DNA from: Chalciporus piperatus
Lineage: Eukaryota; Basidiomycota; Agaricomycetes; Boletales; Boletaceae
Assembly (NCBI GenBank): GCA_038093975.1
Contig: JBBPTG010000067.1
Location: forward strand, 62,001 to 126,000
Direction: 5' to 3'
DNA length: 64,000 nucleotides
This document shows, in pieces, positions 59,818 to 64,000 of this stretch. Under the pieces are notes generated by a model. That model was not told the origin of the DNA, did not search any database, and saw only the letters and a list, made by a program, of their open reading frames with translations. The first letter of the stretch is position 1; each line of letters starts with the position of its first letter. Both the position numbers and the translations under genes were made by a program.

Positions 59818-60391
59818 TCAGTGGTGGTGTGCGTCATGGTGCTCAGCACCGTGGAAGTCAAGAGTGTGAACTGTAACGGAATGAGCTACGGAATTACATG
59901 GTGCCCTGATGAATGCATACCAGAGCCACATTCGGGGCAACGGCGGTTTTTGTCCCGGCGAAGGGTGAACCAGTGAAGTTCATGGGAGTCAGCGGGAGAA
60001 CCAGTGCAGCCGACGATGCGCTCGGTATCCTACTCAAACGTGTTAGATGGCTGAGAAAAGGGGTGAAAGATAACTCCACAGTTCAACTTACCAAGGAATA
60101 TACCTTGATTGGGTTTTCCTTGGTACCTACGCGACTAGAGTCGAGGGGTTTCAAATCGAATGCCTCGTATCCCTCCATTTCACCGAGGAGCTGGAAACGC
60201 TCGAGACCAGTAGCCTGTTGTTCATCTGTGGGGAGGTCACCGGCTTTTGCACCAGGACCGTAGAGCTGGGGAGCTGGGGGACCCGAACGACGAGCAGCGG
60301 TGGTGGAAAGAGCGCGGACTGCACTGGAGTTGGATGTGCGGGCAGCACGCAGGACGACCGGGCGAGCAGCGCGGAGGGCAGTGGTGAGCAT
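59818..60391 (-). CDS. COX4: cytochrome c oxidase subunit 4 (fungal COX4, Vb type)
   Basis: Nuclear-encoded, zinc-binding matrix-side subunit of complex IV. It starts MLTTALRAARPVVLRAARTS at ATG 60391, a classical Arg/Ala mitochondrial presequence. It continues DLPTDEQQATGLERFQLLGE and the family segment MEGYEAFDLKPLDSSRVGT. After an intron near 60090 it reads DTERIVGCTGSPADSHELHW, then FTLRRDKNRRCPECGSV; the zinc site uses the Cys residues of CPECG and GC. A second intron precedes HTLDFHGAEHHDAHHH, a His-rich end longer than I would expect. The stop is at 59818-59820. Assignment is firm. Confidence 0.94.
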
Positions 60392-60857
60392 AATTTACTA
60401 CGTCGAGTCGAAGTCGATGGTACAAACCGGGTCAAGCGTGACTTGAAACTGGCTTCGTAACGCGTGACAGTGTGACAACCACACTCCGAGTCTGGTATTC
60501 GGGTCCAACTGTCTTTTATGAACGAACCTATTCGGCGCAAACTGTGAACTATCGTTGGAAACAAAGACTAGAAATCACGATAAAGCGATAATACCTGCGC
60601 AGCAGCACTAGTACTGTGCGCAGTTCGCCCAACTTGGAACATGAACTCGGCACCACAGTCGAGTGCTTCTTCAATTCCACCAATCCAAAATAGGAATGCG
60701 TTTACGAACGTTACTCCAATCAATGCCCTAAGCGAAGGGATGTAGACAAAGGGAGATGGCTTGTATAACAGTACCTCGCTAGTTTATTTTCACCCCTACC
60801 TGTCCCCACTCTCTTTCAATCTCGGACTACTACTTGTGTTCGTTCAGGCAGGGCCTA
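60392..60857. other. divergent promoter region of COX4 and the exchanger gene
   Basis: 466 bases. tactccaatcaatgcc near 60715 holds a CCAAT. No coding signal. Confidence 0.35.
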
Positions 60858-63800
60858 ATGACAGCAATCGACATCCCTCGTCGGCGTGGTTCACCGGAAT
60901 CTGCTACGCTGAGCGTTCTTCAGGCTTACGATCATGATGAACCAACAACCACCTCGCCGGATCGTACCTCTATCAAGTCGGCTCACACTCTACCCTATGG
61001 CACAGAACTGCCAAGTCCGGAGGAAACAGCGTCGCAGCTGGACTTGCGACTTTCGACATTGTCGTGTTCCTCAACTTCCAACCTGGTTGCTCCGCACCTT
61101 GAGAAGCGTCCTCACCAAGCCAGCGAGTTCAAGGAGTCACCTTTTAGATGGAATTACCCCTCGTTATCCGAACTCCCGATCGACCAACCGGATACTAACT
61201 CGCAGCATACTACCAACAAAGGAAAGAAACCCTCCATACGTATGTGGGAGGGTTGGAAAGTTATATTATTTGGCTCTTGTAAGAACTATAATTCTCAAGT
61301 TAGTTTCTTTGATCCGCGACAATTGACATCTTCTGACACAGGGTTGAATGTTTTGTTGCTACTCCTCCCGGTCTCCGTACGTCTGGCAATGTTACCCTGG
61401 ACGTATCGCTAATCGCACGCAGTTCGCCCTAAGCTCAGTCCTGGGAAGCCATCATCAGCTTGTCTTCATATGTGAGTCATAATTGCTACCAAATTTCAGA
61501 CCGTTCATTGGGCCGTAGTTTGCATCCTCTCGATGATCCCGCTTGTCAAGGTAATTTAACTGCACCTACTGTTTCGATCACTCACCGAGTGGTAACACAG
61601 CTTCATGACCTCGCCACGCGAGAACTAGCTATTAGGTTCGGGGGAACAAAGACCGGACTGCTCAATGCAAGCATGGTAGGTGACTGCGATGGCAAACACT
61701 CCCAATGCTGACTGTCATTACCATTCAACCCAGAGCAATACGTACGTAACTTTGCTCGTATCCCACAGTCTACTGACCACAACTATGATAGTGTCGAGTT
61801 AGTCATTGCGGTTGGTGTTGGATGATCGAAATCCTAGTCCAATGCTGACATGACTCTCCATAGATCACTGCCTTGAGGAAGTGCGAACTCCGCGTCGTTC
61901 AGTCTTCGTGTACGTAACTCTACTCGTTATAGTCGTTCGTCGCTCACTCGAGGAGGCAGTGATCGGTGCAATATTGAGCAAACTATGTAGGTTTCTGTCC
62001 ATATGTCACGCCTCTAACACTTGACTGATTTCCACAGTGCTCGTCCTTGGAATGTGCTTCTTTGCTGGTGGCTTACGGTTCTCAGAGCAAGGCTTTGACC
62101 AGAGTAGGACTAGTTATACTCGACCTTGCTCTGCTTCTAACCGATAGCTCAGCTGCAACGCAGATTCATTCTTCGCTACTCAGCATCAGTGTCGGTGCAC
62201 TGCTCCTTCCAGCAGCATACCATTTCGCACTCAGTGGCGCGCAGGAGGCAAGTTCTCTGGAACAAAGGCTAGACATTTTAAAAATGAGTCATGGGGTGAG
62301 CCATTTACATTAGTCTCACACATCCTGCTCATTTCTTCAACAGGTATCCATTGTTCTCATGTTCAGTAAGTCGATTCGACTAGACGCGGATACCACTCGC
62401 TCAACGCTTGATCCAGTTTATGTCTTTTACCTGATTTTTCAGTTCTGGTCACACCGACACCTTTACAAGGATCAGAAGCAAAAGAGCCATAAGCTTTCTG
62501 TCAAGATCCCTATCAACCCTCGTTTCCTCACAGAAAGGCGGATTTTCACCAGAGAGACTTTGAAGAGCTCCCGTTCAGATTCAGATTCAGTACGGTCTAT
62601 GCGTTGGGGATCGTCTTCAGTCAGGTCGTCTAGGATGGGTTCGCTTCTCGGGGCGTCGAACAGACTGACCAATCTTCAATGCCCTTCCGAGACGACTCTT
62701 GCTCCCTCAGTGAACATCGGCGTTGAGAAGACCCCCGATTCACAGCCCACTATTCGCCTGGTGCCGCAGTCCTCGGGGGATCATGAACCCAATGGTCTAC
62801 CCAGAAACTCCGATCTGTCCCCCCCACAGTCTCAGTGGCGATTCGAGAGTGACGCATTAGCTGAGGACACCTATCGTAACGGTTTACCCGATCCCACGAA
62901 TGTGGTAGAGTCCCCAGCCGAACGAGGATCCACCATCTCGACGGAGTCAGCGGAGAAAGAGCCCAGATTGAGTCTTACCTTGACAATACTGCTGTTGACC
63001 GTTGTTACCATCGTGAGCCATACTTCCCTTTCTCCATGCGAGTCACTAAGCTATGTTTCAGTTGGCAACATTCAATGCGGAAGAACTTGTAGAGAGCATG
63101 GATGGAATATCAACGTCGATCACCAAACAATGGATCGGCTTAATCTTGCTTCCCGCAGTTAGTTCTATTGCAGGTAGGTTGCAATTCCATGTCGCATTTC
63201 CAAGTTTAAACATAAGCCCCCAATTAGAGTGTGTGACTGCGATGAACGTCTCCGTCCAGGATCAACTTGGTCTCAGCGTCAGTGTTGCTGTCGGGTCTGC
63301 GATAGTACGTTTCTTGCACTTTCCAGCTTAGAAGCTTGCTGCTAACATGCGTCGATTGATTCTAGCAAATTACACTGTTCATCATCCCGTGAGCAACTTG
63401 TTGCTGATGAATTGTTGACCCACTAAACAGCAACCTGTAGTTTTATGGTGACCCTCGGATGGATACTCAACAAACCATTGGGGTTACTTTTTGATCCATT
63501 CGAGTCCATTGTAAGTCTTTGGTCCAGTCTTCGCCAGCTCGTCATTGAACACATGTCATATCACTAGGTTCTATACATCGCTGGTAAGTGACCATCTTCA
63601 CGCAAAAACCTATGCCAACTAGTGCGCTAGTACAAACTATGAGCTACGTCGTCGCAGACGGCAAGTCTAATTGGCTCGAAGGCGCAATCCTGATATGTGA
63701 GTCTCTTAAGCAACGGCCAGTAGAATGAACTAACTCGAGGGATTCTATCAGGTCTATACGTCATCATCGCCGTCTCCTTCTGGTATTATCCAGGTAGGGG

Positions 63801-63903
63801 TGATTTCAATACATCTACCCGAGATCCGCAGTCTAACGTCTTGACCCCAGGCCAACCTAGCGAACTTGTTGTCTGTGCAATCAATGTGGCGACGGACAGT
63901 TAG
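60858..63903 (+). CDS. CAX-type (VCX1-like) cation/proton exchanger with altered motifs
   Basis: Vacuolar Ca2+/H+ antiporter family. ATG 60858 opens MTAIDIPRRRGSPESATLSV, a long hydrophilic N-terminus. Then WKVILFGS joins LNVLLLLLPVS, and LHDLATRELAIRFGGTKTGL follows. The first ion-binding repeat reads SNTVELVIAITALRKCELRV (family: GNxVEL). EAVIGAILSKLLLVLGMCFF leads to AGGLRFSEQGFDQ and IHSSLLSISVGALLLPAAYH. The loop between repeats is long and polar (about 62490-62960). The second repeat, joined over an intron at 63173, reads AVSSIAECVTAMNVSVQDQL, where the family has GNAAEH. It ends QITLFIIP, VTLGWILNKPLGLLFDPFES, EGAILI and YVIIAVSFWYYP, stopping at 63903. About 20 exons, some only 8-20 bases long, were joined by eye. 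Confidence 0.82.
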
Positions 63904-64000
63904 ACCATCATCATACGTAACTTCTTAACACCCTAATCCAGACATGCATTCACTCTGTAACTAGATACCTTTTTCACTGTACATTCCACACATTCCTTTA

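Overview
The window is nuclear DNA from a filamentous basidiomycete, most likely an Agaricomycete. Nearly every gene is broken by many GT-AG introns, most about 50 bases long. Genes are dense, on both strands and not in operons. Housekeeping genes alternate with families typical of mushrooms: C2H2 finger proteins, P450s, a DUF6534-type membrane protein and a Helitron. No tRNA, rRNA or CRISPR array was seen. Gene models were spliced by eye, so exon borders are approximate where stated.

Layout. 0-5 kb: VPS34 (3' end cut by the window edge) and ILV5, both on minus. 5-10 kb: a gene-poor stretch, then two tandem C2H2 finger genes on plus. 10-24 kb: a fused biotin enzyme (BioD-BioA), an unrecognised coiled-coil protein, ribosomal protein L4, a PTR2 peptide transporter, a P450 and a small four-helix membrane protein. 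24-31 kb: cytochrome c, then two PARP-like genes (one intact, one decaying) followed by a NADAR gene. 31-42 kb: a single-finger protein, COQ4, a CpG-free island of about 1.8 kb holding a decaying DUF6534-like gene, TMA46 and an LRR protein. 42-44 kb: an internally deleted Helitron with a clear 3' terminus. 45-52 kb: ATM1, a small unknown gene, a DUF2415 WD40-like protein and CWC2. 53-64 kb: a C2H2 protein, a membrane protein, a second P450 of the same family as the first, COX4 and a CAX-type cation/proton exchanger.

The most interesting locus is 25.3-31.1 kb. The intact PARP-like protein carries three small Cys/His modules at its N-terminus. The NADAR protein three kilobases away ends in two modules of the same kind (CxxC, a Lys-Pro step, HxxCxxxC). 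A putative ADP-ribose writer and a putative ADP-ribose eraser therefore share a probable targeting module and sit together, with a second, catalytically damaged PARP-like copy between them. This suggests a fungal ADP-ribosylation pair.

A second notable feature is a sharply bounded block (34,484-36,269) with only two CpG dinucleotides. It overlaps a DUF6534-like gene and looks like a footprint of long-term CpG methylation and deamination. Several other genes serve mitochondria (ILV5, BioDA, cytochrome c, COQ4, ATM1, COX4), but nothing in the sequence shows that they are co-regulated.
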